Source: Veillonella sp. VA139 (GTDB lineage: Bacteria; Bacillota; Negativicutes; Veillonellales; Veillonellaceae). Taken from it: a stretch of 64,000 nt of DNA. The DNA is taken from positions 183,313 through 247,312 of the forward strand of contig NZ_RQVL01000001.1 in the NCBI RefSeq assembly GCF_003992005.1, given 5' to 3'. Shown here piece by piece: positions 8,798 through 17,235 of this stretch (its first letter is position 1; every line of letters starts with the position of its first letter). The notes under the pieces were generated by a model, which had not been told where the DNA came from, did not search any database, and saw only the letters and a list, made by a program, of their open reading frames with translations. The translations under genes were made by a program, and so were the position numbers.

Positions 8798-9409
8798 TTA
8801 TTTTTTAGAACTACTTTTCTTTTTAGTTTTAGTCGATTTTGTTGATTTCTTAGATCCTGTAGCTTTTGGTGCTACTTCTGTTGTAGATGGTGTAGATTCT
8901 TCACCAATCACAATGTTTGTTAGCTCAGAAATGGTTTTTGCCATCGCTGTATCTGTTTCTTCCACTGTTTTTGCTGGCTCTGCCACGACAGTTTCCGCCA
9001 CAGGTTTTGCAACCACCGTGTCTACCACTGGTGTTTCCACTTCTGTGGATGGAGTAGAGGGTGTATCTTCCTTCGCTTCTACTGTAGGTTCTTCTACAAC
9101 TTCTGCTGTCGGCTCTTCCTTCGCAGGTACCGTTTCTTCTTGCAAGAATACATCGATAACGGTTTGCGATACTCTTGGAATCACTTTAGAACTTACAAAA
9201 CAACCCAACTCTTTTGCCACCATAGCGCCTGCTTCAACAGCTGATTGTACAGCTCCCACATCGCCTACTACTTTCACTGTAAACCAACCAAAACCATTAG
9301 CTCTATCAATATTTACTACATGCACGTTAGATGCTTTTACCATGACATCTGACATGGTAATGGCGCCTAACAAGCCTTTTACTTCTAATAGTCCTAACGA
9401 TTGATTCAT
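8798..9409 (-). CDS. BMC shell protein with acidic linker and lysine-rich tail
   Basis: 203 residues. Residues 1-88 form a BMC domain ([18 protein letters not shown]; pore loop ANGFG instead of KIGSG). About 90 residues of Glu/Val/Thr/Pro-rich low complexity follow, ending in a tail of about 20 residues rich in lysine, serine and threonine ([19 protein letters not shown]). It is comparable in architecture to PduK or EutK, whose extensions carry Fe-S or helix-turn-helix domains. Here there is no folded domain, only a charged tail that could bind nucleic acid, polyphosphate or acidic cargo. It lies between the PduA copy and the aldehyde dehydrogenase. Confidence 0.85.
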   Translation of the reverse strand: MNQSLGLLEVKGLLGAITMSDVMVKASNVHVVNIDRANGFGWFTVKVVGDVGAVQSAVEAGAMVAKELGCFVSSKVIPRVSQTVIDVFLQEETVPAKEEPTAEVVEEPTVEAKEDTPSTPSTEVETPVVDTVVAKPVAETVVAEPAKTVEETDTAMAKTISELTNIVIGEESTPSTTEVAPKATGSKKSTKSTKTKKKSSSKK

Positions 9410-9420
9410 ATAAGCCTCAC

Positions 9421-10824
9421 TTATCTCAAGCTAAATGCTTCACTTAATACACAACGACGGATACGACAGAATGATCTTGCACAAGTAATGCCTTCTCCTG
9501 TTGGTCCTGCAATGGTAAATGTAGTGTGACCTTCGCCACCTACACCAATACCTGCATAGGATGGAGCATTCTTAACAAAAATTGTAGTTTCTAGTAACCG
9601 TGCCATTTTAGATAATTTTTCTAAGTTTTGAGAGTGCATCATTGCTGTGTGACGATTTCCCAATTCTGCGCGGTATGCACATTCGATAGCAATGTCTACA
9701 TTTGGAACTGCTACGATTGGTAAAATTGGCATCATCATTTCTTCTGTTACTAGGTGATGATGTTCTGATGTACGAGCAATGATTAAACGAATGCTGTCAT
9801 CTACCACAATACCTACTAATGCTAATAAATCTTTAGCCGATTTACCTACAAAATCTGGATTTGGCTTACCATCTTTCTTAGTTACTTTTTCAACTAATGT
9901 ATCTAACATAGATATATCAGTAATTTCATAAGCACCATTCTTTTTCATATGGTATACCAATTGATCTGCCACAGATTCCACAACAAATACTTCTTTTTCA
10001 GCAATACATGGTACATTGTTATCAAAACTTGCACCACTTACGATATCTTTCGCTGCTTGTTCAATATGTGCTGTTTCATCTACAACTACCGGAGGGTTAC
10101 CAGCGCCGGCACCAATCGCTTTTTTACCAGATGATAAGACTTGGTTTACAATGCCAGGGCCACCGGTAGCTACTAAAAGTCTTACTTTTGGATGGCTCAT
10201 CATGCATTGTGTGCTTTCAATTGATGGTTCACGCACCATTGTTACCAAGTTGTTCGGAGCACCTGCCGCTTCTAATGCTTTATTGATCATTTGCACTAAA
10301 ATGGTAGATACTTTTTTAGCTCTTGGATGTGGGCTGAATACTACTGTATTACCGCCTACGATCATGGAGATAGAATTATTGATAATTGTTTCTGTCGGGT
10401 TCGTTGTTGGTGTTATGGCACCAATCACGCCAAATGGACAAAACTCTTCAATTGTCAATCCATCGTGACCTGTCATAGCACGAGTTTCCAGCACCTCTTT
10501 ACCTGGTGTTTTCACCGCAGCTACTCGGTTTTTAATCAATTTATCACTATATCTACCAATGCCTGTTTCTTCTACTGCCATGAGTGAAATCATTTCTAAA
10601 TGATCTTTTTGCAACACAGTTTCACGAATGGCATCCACAAATGCATTGCGTTCTTGTAATGAAAAGGATAACAACTCTCTTTGTGCCACTTCACTAGCAT
10701 CAATCGCGGCCTCCATGGTATCGAACACGCCATATTCATAGGGCGTTGTTTCCATACCTACGCCTTCTTGTTGTAAATCTTTCACTACTTGTTTTACTAT
10801 ACTTTCAATCATTTCTAAGTTCAT
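9421..10824 (-). CDS. pduP: CoA-acylating aldehyde dehydrogenase with encapsulation peptide (PduP type)
   Basis: 467 residues, close to PduP/EutE length. The first about 20 residues form an amphipathic helix (MIESIVKQVVKDLQQEG) followed by a linker, as in the encapsulation peptide that targets PduP to the lumen. The catalytic domain contains PTTNPTETIINN, the nucleotide-binding ATGGPGIVN and the active-site cysteine in NNVPCIAEKEV. It would oxidise propanal or 3-hydroxypropanal to the acyl-CoA with NAD+, feeding PduL, whose gene is adjacent. A second, diverged copy lies at 13932-15254. Confidence 0.93.
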   Translation of the reverse strand: MNLEMIESIVKQVVKDLQQEGVGMETTPYEYGVFDTMEAAIDASEVAQRELLSFSLQERNAFVDAIRETVLQKDHLEMISLMAVEETGIGRYSDKLIKNRVAAVKTPGKEVLETRAMTGHDGLTIEEFCPFGVIGAITPTTNPTETIINNSISMIVGGNTVVFSPHPRAKKVSTILVQMINKALEAAGAPNNLVTMVREPSIESTQCMMSHPKVRLLVATGGPGIVNQVLSSGKKAIGAGAGNPPVVVDETAHIEQAAKDIVSGASFDNNVPCIAEKEVFVVESVADQLVYHMKKNGAYEITDISMLDTLVEKVTKKDGKPNPDFVGKSAKDLLALVGIVVDDSIRLIIARTSEHHHLVTEEMMMPILPIVAVPNVDIAIECAYRAELGNRHTAMMHSQNLEKLSKMARLLETTIFVKNAPSYAGIGVGGEGHTTFTIAGPTGEGITCARSFCRIRRCVLSEAFSLR

Positions 10825-10835
10825 TTGTATCTCCT

Positions 10836-11471
10836 CTATGACTTCGATACAATTCCAATATCATTGTTTTTTATGCGTCCTGCATTCGCTTCATCTACAT
10901 CAATATGCATTTCTAAAGCAAATTTTGGCGATACTCGAATAATCACATTGGAAAATGTCAGTTCTCGTTCTCCATGCACAGTCACTGTCACTCGTTCTTT
11001 ATCGACCACGCCCATACGTCTTGCATCGTTAGGATGCATATGGATATGTCGATGCGCTACGATCACCCCTTGAGAAATCGTTAATTTCCCTTTCGGTCCA
11101 AGTAACGTTATACCTGGAGTTTCCCGTAAATCACCAGATTCACGTATCACGCCTGGTACTCCCAACGTAAATGAATCTGTTAGAGAGATCTCCACTTGTG
11201 TATCATTTCTAAAAGGTCCCAAAATACGCACTTTTTCAATACTACCTTTTGGTCCTACTAGAGTTACTGTTTCATTTGCAGCATATTGTCCTGGTTGTTT
11301 CAAGTCTACTTTTTTTGTCAGTTCATCTTGTCCAAATAAAACGGTATATGCTTCTTTTGATACATGAACATGACGATTTGAAACACCAATTGGTACGCTA
11401 CATCTATTCAATTCTTGTAACTTTGCTATAACGCGATCCGTTACTAAATGTAAATACTCAGATTGTTTCAT
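10836..11471 (-). CDS. pduL: Phosphate propanoyltransferase PduL
   Basis: 211 residues from ATG 11471; the start was chosen because GGTGG lies about seven bases upstream, and a longer frame would run far into the regulator gene. PduL-family phosphotransacylases have two similar barrels that bind two zinc ions. The histidine-rich motifs are visible as GVSNRHVHV (near residue 35) and AHRHIHMHPNDA (near 140). It converts acyl-CoA to acyl phosphate, recycling CoA inside the compartment and allowing ATP formation. The N-terminus (SEYLHLVTDRVIAKLQEL) is an amphipathic helix consistent with an encapsulation peptide. It overlaps the end of the response regulator by 14 bases, suggesting coupled translation. 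Confidence 0.93.
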   Translation of the reverse strand: MKQSEYLHLVTDRVIAKLQELNRCSVPIGVSNRHVHVSKEAYTVLFGQDELTKKVDLKQPGQYAANETVTLVGPKGSIEKVRILGPFRNDTQVEISLTDSFTLGVPGVIRESGDLRETPGITLLGPKGKLTISQGVIVAHRHIHMHPNDARRMGVVDKERVTVTVHGERELTFSNVIIRVSPKFALEMHIDVDEANAGRIKNNDIGIVSKS

Positions 11472-12492
11472 AGGTTTCCACCAATCCATTAATGACTTGA
11501 TCTCGATATTGTGAGATTGTTTTATGTTCATGTTTTTTGAAAATTTTACAGAAATAGCTCACATCACTATATCCCAATATGTTGGCAATATAGGATCCGC
11601 TCTTTTCCGTCCCAAGTATATATTCCTTCGCTAAATTGATTTTTTTCTTGTGGATATACTGCATAATCGTCATATTCAACTTATGTTTGAATATACGACT
11701 AATGTAGCCTTGGCTTACATTACAAGAAACAACTATATCTTTTAAGGAAATATCTTCTTGTATATGTGTCTGAATATAGTAGAGAACATTATGCAAAATG
11801 TCTTGTTTCCCTTGATTTAGTTTCATAAATAGGAAATCAACCATTTTAAATGTCCATATACCTAGCCCTTCTGCATATTTTGTATGCATAGGTTCCAACG
11901 GTATCTTTCCCTTTATCGTATGTATCATAGATGTGTGGGTGTTTAAGACCTTTTGTTGTACCTGATCTACTAGTGCATACAATTTACTGGCTATTGACTG
12001 GCTATCACTATGTTCCTGTGTATACTGACATACTTGGTATAATCTGTCATAAGCTACCTCAAAATCACCTTGCTGAAAGCCTTGTACAATTCCGTCCAAC
12101 AGATCTAGGGATTCCCCTGTGATCTCTTTTTCTTTGGGTATTCCCTTTTCTGGAATCCATTTGTAAAAATCATCCCAGCTAAAAGGTTTATATAAATATC
12201 CAATGCCGGAATATTTCATAGTCATTTGGTTAACAGCTTGCGTTTCTTTATTCAACATCATCACAATTCGACATGCTGGATAGGTGTAATACATATGTCG
12301 AATAATGTCGCCTGCTTTTTGATGACTAATATCCATTGCTATATAGGCAACAGAAATGTTTTCTTCCTTCGGTAAGGAAAGTACTTCTTGATATGTACTA
12401 ATGCAGATGACCTCCGCTTGCATATGGAGTGCAATTCGCTTTTGTAGGGCTTTCATATGCAACTTATCGGTATCTACCAAAAGTATCTTCAT
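11458..12492 (-). CDS. Response regulator with AraC-type DNA-binding domain
   Basis: 344 residues from ATG 12492 (an in-frame GTG at 12495 is possible; AGGAGG is upstream). An N-terminal receiver domain (about 1-115) has the acidic pocket near residue 8, a candidate phospho-acceptor Asp in YIAMDIS (about 55) and the conserved Lys in LYKPF (about 103). The middle is helical. The last about 100 residues form an AraC/XylS double helix-turn-helix, with ISLKDIVVSCNVSQGYISRIFK and a GYSDVSYFCKIFKKHE motif. Encoded inside the microcompartment operon next to a PocR-domain sensor, it is the likely activator of the locus. A candidate target is the inverted repeat before the dehydratase gene. Confidence 0.9.
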   Translation of the reverse strand: MKILLVDTDKLHMKALQKRIALHMQAEVICISTYQEVLSLPKEENISVAYIAMDISHQKAGDIIRHMYYTYPACRIVMMLNKETQAVNQMTMKYSGIGYLYKPFSWDDFYKWIPEKGIPKEKEITGESLDLLDGIVQGFQQGDFEVAYDRLYQVCQYTQEHSDSQSIASKLYALVDQVQQKVLNTHTSMIHTIKGKIPLEPMHTKYAEGLGIWTFKMVDFLFMKLNQGKQDILHNVLYYIQTHIQEDISLKDIVVSCNVSQGYISRIFKHKLNMTIMQYIHKKKINLAKEYILGTEKSGSYIANILGYSDVSYFCKIFKKHEHKTISQYRDQVINGLVETYETI

Positions 12493-12511
12493 CACAAAAT
12501 ACCTCCTTGTC

Positions 12512-13813
12512 TTATTCTACTGGATAGGATAACATCACCTGCATCCCACCCGTTGGCAATGGATAACAATGTACTTTAGCAGAAGTGCCATGGTATTCTA
12601 TAAACGTTTGTTGTAATTTTAAAATAGCTTGACTCGTTAGAGATACGTTTGATTCTATCGTATCTCCATGTATTAATCGCGTCACATCTTGTAGTAATTT
12701 GTGTAGTACAAGTACTTCCTCAGAATGAATCCGCAATGTGTCATCTTCTATGACAATACAGACTTGATCATCTTGGAGCTCTGCATGTAGTTTCACGGAA
12801 ATCTTCGGATGCCCCTCTTGTTGTGCTCGTTCAGCCACTTGATATACATATTGCCATATACTATAGGACGGTAACATGTAGTGCCACAGACTCTCATCAA
12901 CATCCATATACCAGCCTATGTGGCAATCTTCACGATAGTTTAAGAGAGCTACTGTAGATTCGATGCGCGAGCATTCTTCTTTGATACTTGTTTCAAATAA
13001 ACTATCATGATGAAGTGCTAATACATGAATATAATCGAGAATCGCTGTTTCCGTTTTTTCTGCTTCTTCTGCTACAGATAAGCTATCTACTACACTAAGT
13101 AATTTACAATTACGCACCGTATCTACATAGCGCTTATACTTTTCTAGCTCACTTCGTAAGCAACAAATCTTATCTTCTGCTTCTAATACTTCTTTTTCTA
13201 ATTCTTTTATACGATTTAAATTCTTTTGTTTATTTCTACTCGATACAATTTCATGATTTGTGAGTTGATTAATAATAAACTCCACTAGTTTTGCAATGGA
13301 AAGCACTTCACTATAGCTATACCGTTTAATATCTGCTAACTCTTCTGGATTCGTAGTTTCAATGTCTTGGTTCACTAATTGTGCTCCACCAGGCACCATA
13401 TTTTTACTCAACCGGACTATTGTATCTGGTACATCATCACAGAGAATCTGTCCCCCGATAAATCCGCCTAAATAATGACCATCCACGATAATCGGTATAG
13501 CAATTTCTAAAAGCCCACAAGGACAAATATAAATGCTCACCTCTTTATTAGTGGCAGCAATAATCGCACCTGATGCATCGGATAACTTACACAATAATGA
13601 TGCTGTAGGGTTCTCTCTAGTTTTCTTACAATAGTTGCAAAACCGTGTTGTTTCTGTTAATACATCACCTTTATAATCTACTGTCACAAAAGCTATTCCT
13701 GTCACGCTGGCAACCGCTTCTTGGATTCCTTCTAATAAATCATGATCTATGACAGTCATAATATCCAGTCGTGATTCTTCGTTTCGATTGTCTTCAAAAG
13801 TATTTCGTGGCAT
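12512..13813 (-). CDS. PocR-domain sensor with degenerate LytS-like kinase region
   Basis: 433 residues. Residues about 20-185 form a PocR ligand-binding domain with its cysteines (C59, C62, C75, C97, C99). PocR domains sense small diols and relatives, as in the Salmonella pdu regulator. A coiled coil follows (about 195-232). The C-terminal half resembles the dimerisation and ATPase regions of LytS-type sensor kinases, but the usual NPHFLFN-type phospho-acceptor block is replaced by CKLLSVVDSL with no histidine, and no clear N/G boxes are visible. It sits 19 bases before the response regulator start. It may sense diol and control the regulator by binding rather than phosphotransfer. Confidence 0.8.
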   Translation of the reverse strand: MPRNTFEDNRNEESRLDIMTVIDHDLLEGIQEAVASVTGIAFVTVDYKGDVLTETTRFCNYCKKTRENPTASLLCKLSDASGAIIAATNKEVSIYICPCGLLEIAIPIIVDGHYLGGFIGGQILCDDVPDTIVRLSKNMVPGGAQLVNQDIETTNPEELADIKRYSYSEVLSIAKLVEFIINQLTNHEIVSSRNKQKNLNRIKELEKEVLEAEDKICCLRSELEKYKRYVDTVRNCKLLSVVDSLSVAEEAEKTETAILDYIHVLALHHDSLFETSIKEECSRIESTVALLNYREDCHIGWYMDVDESLWHYMLPSYSIWQYVYQVAERAQQEGHPKISVKLHAELQDDQVCIVIEDDTLRIHSEEVLVLHKLLQDVTRLIHGDTIESNVSLTSQAILKLQQTFIEYHGTSAKVHCYPLPTGGMQVMLSYPVE

Positions 13814-13931
13814 TCTTGTTCATTACCTTTCTTATACAATATGTAAAATATCTCTACTTATAGTATTCGACAGTAATTACAAAAATCATGCTTAAAAATA
13901 TGATTTCCATCATGAAATTTACTCATATCTA
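13814..13931 (-). other. 118-base gap inside the microcompartment locus
   Basis: This is the only sizeable break between genes of the locus, lying before the sensor gene. It is AT-rich with a weak hairpin (arms 13883-13889 and 13900-13906). It could hold an internal promoter for the regulator genes, but I find no convincing -35/-10 pair. Confidence 0.4.
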
Positions 13932-15254
13932 TCATGTATAAGAACATAGCGTTTCTACATACACACATCGTCTGCGACGAACTAAATCTTTCGCCGTAAT
14001 AGCCCCTTCACCAGTGATATTGGCAATCGTGAAAGACGTAGCCCCTACGCCACAGATACCAATCCCATCTAAGGAACATCCATTTTTCACAAAGATCGTA
14101 GTTCGGAACGCTTTGGCTGCTTGTCGCAACCGTTCCGTGTCGCGCGAATGAATGCCTGCTGTATGGTGATAACCTTGTTCTGCATCGACAGCAATTTGTA
14201 GAGCACTTTCAAAGTTACTAGCTTTCACCACTGTAATCAATGGAGCTAATATTTCCTGTGTCACAAAAGGATGGATTTTAACTGTTTCTACAGCAATTAA
14301 ATCATAAGAACGATTCGTATAAATTCCTGCATCTTTTAAAATCTCATCTGCCGATTTACCGCCATATTGACGATTCACTTCCATATCTTCAGTTAAGAGA
14401 ATTTTCGATAATTGCAACATTTCTCCCACTGAATCCACATAATACACATTGAGTCTTTCTAAGGTCTCTCGAAATGCTGGCAATACAGATTCCACAATAA
14501 TGACATTTTTCTCCGATGTACAAGTAATATTGTGATCGAAGGATGCACCTTTGTGAATGCAATACGCTGCCCGATCGATATCAGCCGTTTCATCTACCAC
14601 AAATGTAGGGTTCGCTGGACCTGCTGAAATGACTTTCTTGCCACAGGCTAATGCACTTCTAGCTGCATCTGATCCACCAGTAGACAAAATTAATTCCACA
14701 TCAGGATGATTCATTATTTCATTAAGATATGATAAGGAACAAGTATCTGGTGTAGTAATCAAGTTACATATGCCAAATTTATCTAAAATAATTTTGTTCA
14801 TCACTTTCGTAATATATTTAGATACTTCCATGGCTCTTGGATGTGGACAATGAATCACTACATTTCCCGCTGACAACAAACTAATTGTATTGTTGATCAA
14901 CGTTTCACAAGGATTGGTACTTGGATGTATGGCACATACAACACCATATGGAAATGGTTCTGTTAAGACAATTCCATTTTCCCCTTGCGTAGTTCCTGTA
15001 ATCAAGTCTTCTGGACCTGGCGTTTCTTCCAAAGCAAGTTTAATCTTAATCGCCTTATCTTCGGCTTTACCCATACCAGTTTCTTCACAAGCTAATGCGG
15101 CAAATTCTAGACAATAGCCTCGCAATCCTTCACGAATGGCTTGAATCAATTGTTTCCGTTCCCGTAGGCTCAACTTTTGATAGATGTGAAATGCTTGTTT
15201 TGATGCATGCACAACCTGTGTTACTGAGGAAAATATCCCCCCTTGGGTTCCCAT
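13932..15254 (-). CDS. Second CoA-acylating aldehyde dehydrogenase (EutE/PduP family)
   Basis: 440 residues of the same family as the PduP-like gene at 9421-10824 but clearly diverged. It shows HPSTNPCETLINN, the nucleotide-binding STGGSDAARSA and the active-site cysteine in HNITCTSEKNV, so it should be active. Unlike the first copy it has no N-terminal encapsulation helix: it begins almost directly with the catalytic fold. Two such enzymes occur in some glycyl-radical microcompartment loci. One may handle a different aldehyde, or it may bind another cargo protein instead of the shell. It has a close ribosome site and lies 14 bases after the EutN-like vertex gene. Confidence 0.92.
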   Translation of the reverse strand: MGTQGGIFSSVTQVVHASKQAFHIYQKLSLRERKQLIQAIREGLRGYCLEFAALACEETGMGKAEDKAIKIKLALEETPGPEDLITGTTQGENGIVLTEPFPYGVVCAIHPSTNPCETLINNTISLLSAGNVVIHCPHPRAMEVSKYITKVMNKIILDKFGICNLITTPDTCSLSYLNEIMNHPDVELILSTGGSDAARSALACGKKVISAGPANPTFVVDETADIDRAAYCIHKGASFDHNITCTSEKNVIIVESVLPAFRETLERLNVYYVDSVGEMLQLSKILLTEDMEVNRQYGGKSADEILKDAGIYTNRSYDLIAVETVKIHPFVTQEILAPLITVVKASNFESALQIAVDAEQGYHHTAGIHSRDTERLRQAAKAFRTTIFVKNGCSLDGIGICGVGATSFTIANITGEGAITAKDLVRRRRCVYVETLCSYT

Positions 15255-15268
15255 ATTTTGCCTCCTTA

Positions 15269-15532
15269 CTAAATAACAACAGAGTCTACAATACCAATGA
15301 TTGCTAAATCTATGGTAGCCCCTTTTCGGTTCTCTTCCACACGTACTGAAGACCCCGTTCCAACTAGCACATATTCACCTACACCAGCTCCTACAAAATC
15401 AGCTGCTACTTGTTCTCTATGAGCTGGCGAAAGCGATGCATCGACAGGCTGTACAATCATCAACTTATATCCTAATAGGGTATCACTTTTTTTCGTTGCT
15501 ACAACATTACCAATCACTTTTGCTAAATACAT
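15269..15532 (-). CDS. EutN/PduN/CcmL-type pentameric vertex protein
   Basis: 87-residue protein of the EutN/CcmL family, which forms the pentamers that cap the vertices of polyhedral microcompartments. It starts with YLAKVIGNVVATKKSD and contains GYKLMIVQPVD, GAGVGEYVLVGTGSS and AIIGIVDSV, all typical. It is the only vertex protein in the locus, as expected. Confidence 0.95.
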   Translation of the reverse strand: MYLAKVIGNVVATKKSDTLLGYKLMIVQPVDASLSPAHREQVAADFVGAGVGEYVLVGTGSSVRVEENRKGATIDLAIIGIVDSVVI

Positions 15533-15554
15533 GCTTACTCCTATCTCATAGGAC

Positions 15555-16088
15555 TCAATTCATATGACGAATATGGTCTATGTATCGTATCCCTAATTCA
15601 AATATTTTTTGATAGTACCCTTGCACCATCTGTTGGTAGGGACCTGGTTCTTTTCCTGATAAAGGCTCTATGGATGTTGGCAGTACATAGATACTAGCAC
15701 CTGCTGTAAAAGCTTTCTTTACCACTTCCGACAAATCCGATTGACTATAGCCTAACGCAATATGAATGACATCATTTCTTCCTATATAAGGTAATACTAT
15801 GCAATCGTGTTCTGTGAAAGCTGGTTCCTCTCCATAGGGATATTGCATAAGAAAAGGATGAATTTCTTTCACTCGGCGTTCCATGTCTGGATTACCATTC
15901 TTAGGAACAATGGCATGAACTTGTGTGAAGTCACATGTAGTCAGTTGATTCGCTAACGCATAATTTTCATGATGCCACTGTTCATCAAAGACAACATATA
16001 ATTTTCTTACACTTTGTTCATGAGATTGTTCTGCTAAAATACGTGCCACCATGTCTTCTAGGAGCCTAGATAGGTCTCTATCTTTCAT
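15555..16088 (-). CDS. Flavoprotein-family (PF02441-like) microcompartment accessory protein
   Basis: 177 residues. The segment around CIVLPYIGRNDVIHIALGYS and the following TAGASIYVLP resembles the flavoprotein (PF02441) fold seen in some glycyl-radical microcompartment loci. The first about 20 residues (LSRLLEDMVARILAEQ) form an amphipathic helix like an encapsulation peptide, suggesting lumenal location. It may bind FMN and take part in electron transfer, perhaps reducing the activase clusters, but this is inference. Family assignment is moderate: identity is low and no cofactor residue is certain. Confidence 0.6.
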   Translation of the reverse strand: MKDRDLSRLLEDMVARILAEQSHEQSVRKLYVVFDEQWHHENYALANQLTTCDFTQVHAIVPKNGNPDMERRVKEIHPFLMQYPYGEEPAFTEHDCIVLPYIGRNDVIHIALGYSQSDLSEVVKKAFTAGASIYVLPTSIEPLSGKEPGPYQQMVQGYYQKIFELGIRYIDHIRHMN

Positions 16089-16106
16089 AGTGCCTCCTCT
16101 AAAGTA

Positions 16107-16138
16107 GTGGCATATAAGGACGATGCCTCATATGCCAC
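16107..16138 (-). promoter_or_regulatory. Strong intercistronic hairpin between shell and distal genes
   Basis: A perfect 9-bp inverted repeat (GTGGCATAT at 16107-16115, ATATGCCAC at 16130-16138) with three further possible inner pairs lies just after the PduA-like gene. There is no T run, so it is probably not a terminator. It may stabilise the 3' end of a processed mRNA for dehydratase, activase and main shell genes, or reduce read-through. Confidence 0.55.
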
Positions 16139-16144
16139 GCTACA

Positions 16145-16426
16145 TTACGCTTTAAGAGTTGGAATAATACGTTCTGTATCGATGTGAGGACGAGGGATAA
16201 CGTGTAAGGATACAACTTCACCTACTGCACGAGCTGCTACTGCACCAGCTTCAACAGCTGCTTTTACTGCACCAACATCACCACGAACCATAACTGTTAC
16301 TAATCCAGAACCAATTTTTTCATAACCTACTAAGTTTACATTAGCAGCTTTTACCATAGCATCTGCTGCTTCAATCGCACTTACTAAACCTTTTGTTTCT
16401 ACCATTCCTAATGCATCTGAAACCAT
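16145..16426 (-). CDS. PduA-type hexameric BMC shell protein (copy 2)
   Basis: 93-residue BMC domain, with [18 protein letters not shown], the KIGSG pore loop and [17 protein letters not shown]; it is nearly the same as copy 1. It follows the PduB-type gene in the promoter-proximal part of the operon, so it is probably the abundant facet protein. A strong hairpin follows its stop codon. Confidence 0.96.
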   Translation of the reverse strand: MVSDALGMVETKGLVSAIEAADAMVKAANVNLVGYEKIGSGLVTVMVRGDVGAVKAAVEAGAVAARAVGEVVSLHVIPRPHIDTERIIPTLKA

Positions 16427-16456
16427 AATATCCTCCTATGTTTCTATACTAACCTA

Positions 16457-17227
16457 TTAAATGTATGGTGTTGTACTCGATGTAGGTGTATCACCTAAAG
16501 CACCAAGCAATTTAATACCCACTTCACGAGCTGCTTTCACAGCTTGACGAACCGCACCAGAGTCTCCAGAGAATGTTAAGATCACTTCGTTAGAGAAACT
16601 TGTACCAGATTTAGGGGATGCGTAGGAAACAACTTCTACATTGGCAGATTTCACTGCTGTATCCGCAAGTACGGCACCAATTGCTGCTGGACCTGCACAT
16701 ACCATGCCAAAAGATCTACCTAATGGAGTGTTGAATACGGCTTCTAAACAATAGCTTGCCCGTGCTGTGTATTGGAATTCCAAGTGACCTGCATCATTAG
16801 CGTATACATCTCCAAAGTATTTTGGAACAGCTTCTAATGCAATTTCAACAGCTCGACGAGCATCGGATACATCATGAGCACCGATATAGATCAAGGATCC
16901 ATGACCTGCGCCACCTTTAGTATCGCGAGGCAATTCTACTGTAATAATTTCAGTATTCGTTGCTTTGATAGCATCATCCACAGCCATAATTTGCGGGCCT
17001 GCGCCTACACGACCGCCGATAATACCGATGGATTTGAATTTTCCCAATCCCATTGTTTCTGTTAATAATGGATCCACACTGGCAATCACAAGACCAATTG
17101 TATCGCCCATTGCAGTACCTACAAATTCAGTAACTCCGATGGATCCTGCTGTTGTGCCTTGCGGCTTTTTAATGCCAAGTTCTTCTGATACTTGACCCAT
17201 CACTTTTTCTAATAATGCTGTATCCAT
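16457..17227 (-). CDS. pduB: PduB-type tandem-BMC (trimeric) shell protein
   Basis: 256 residues with two BMC domains in one chain (about 35-140 and 145-250). The N-terminus (MDTALLEKVMGQVSEELG) resembles the PduB extension that links cargo to the shell. Motifs include GTAMGDTIGLVIASVDPLL, GIIGGRVGAGPQIMAVDDAI and, in the second half, GMVCAGPAAIGAVLADTAVKSAN. PduB trimers have a large, possibly gated, central pore and are a major facet component. It lies nine bases after the activase gene. Confidence 0.95.
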   Translation of the reverse strand: MDTALLEKVMGQVSEELGIKKPQGTTAGSIGVTEFVGTAMGDTIGLVIASVDPLLTETMGLGKFKSIGIIGGRVGAGPQIMAVDDAIKATNTEIITVELPRDTKGGAGHGSLIYIGAHDVSDARRAVEIALEAVPKYFGDVYANDAGHLEFQYTARASYCLEAVFNTPLGRSFGMVCAGPAAIGAVLADTAVKSANVEVVSYASPKSGTSFSNEVILTFSGDSGAVRQAVKAAREVGIKLLGALGDTPTSSTTPYI

Positions 17228-17235
17228 AGTACCTC

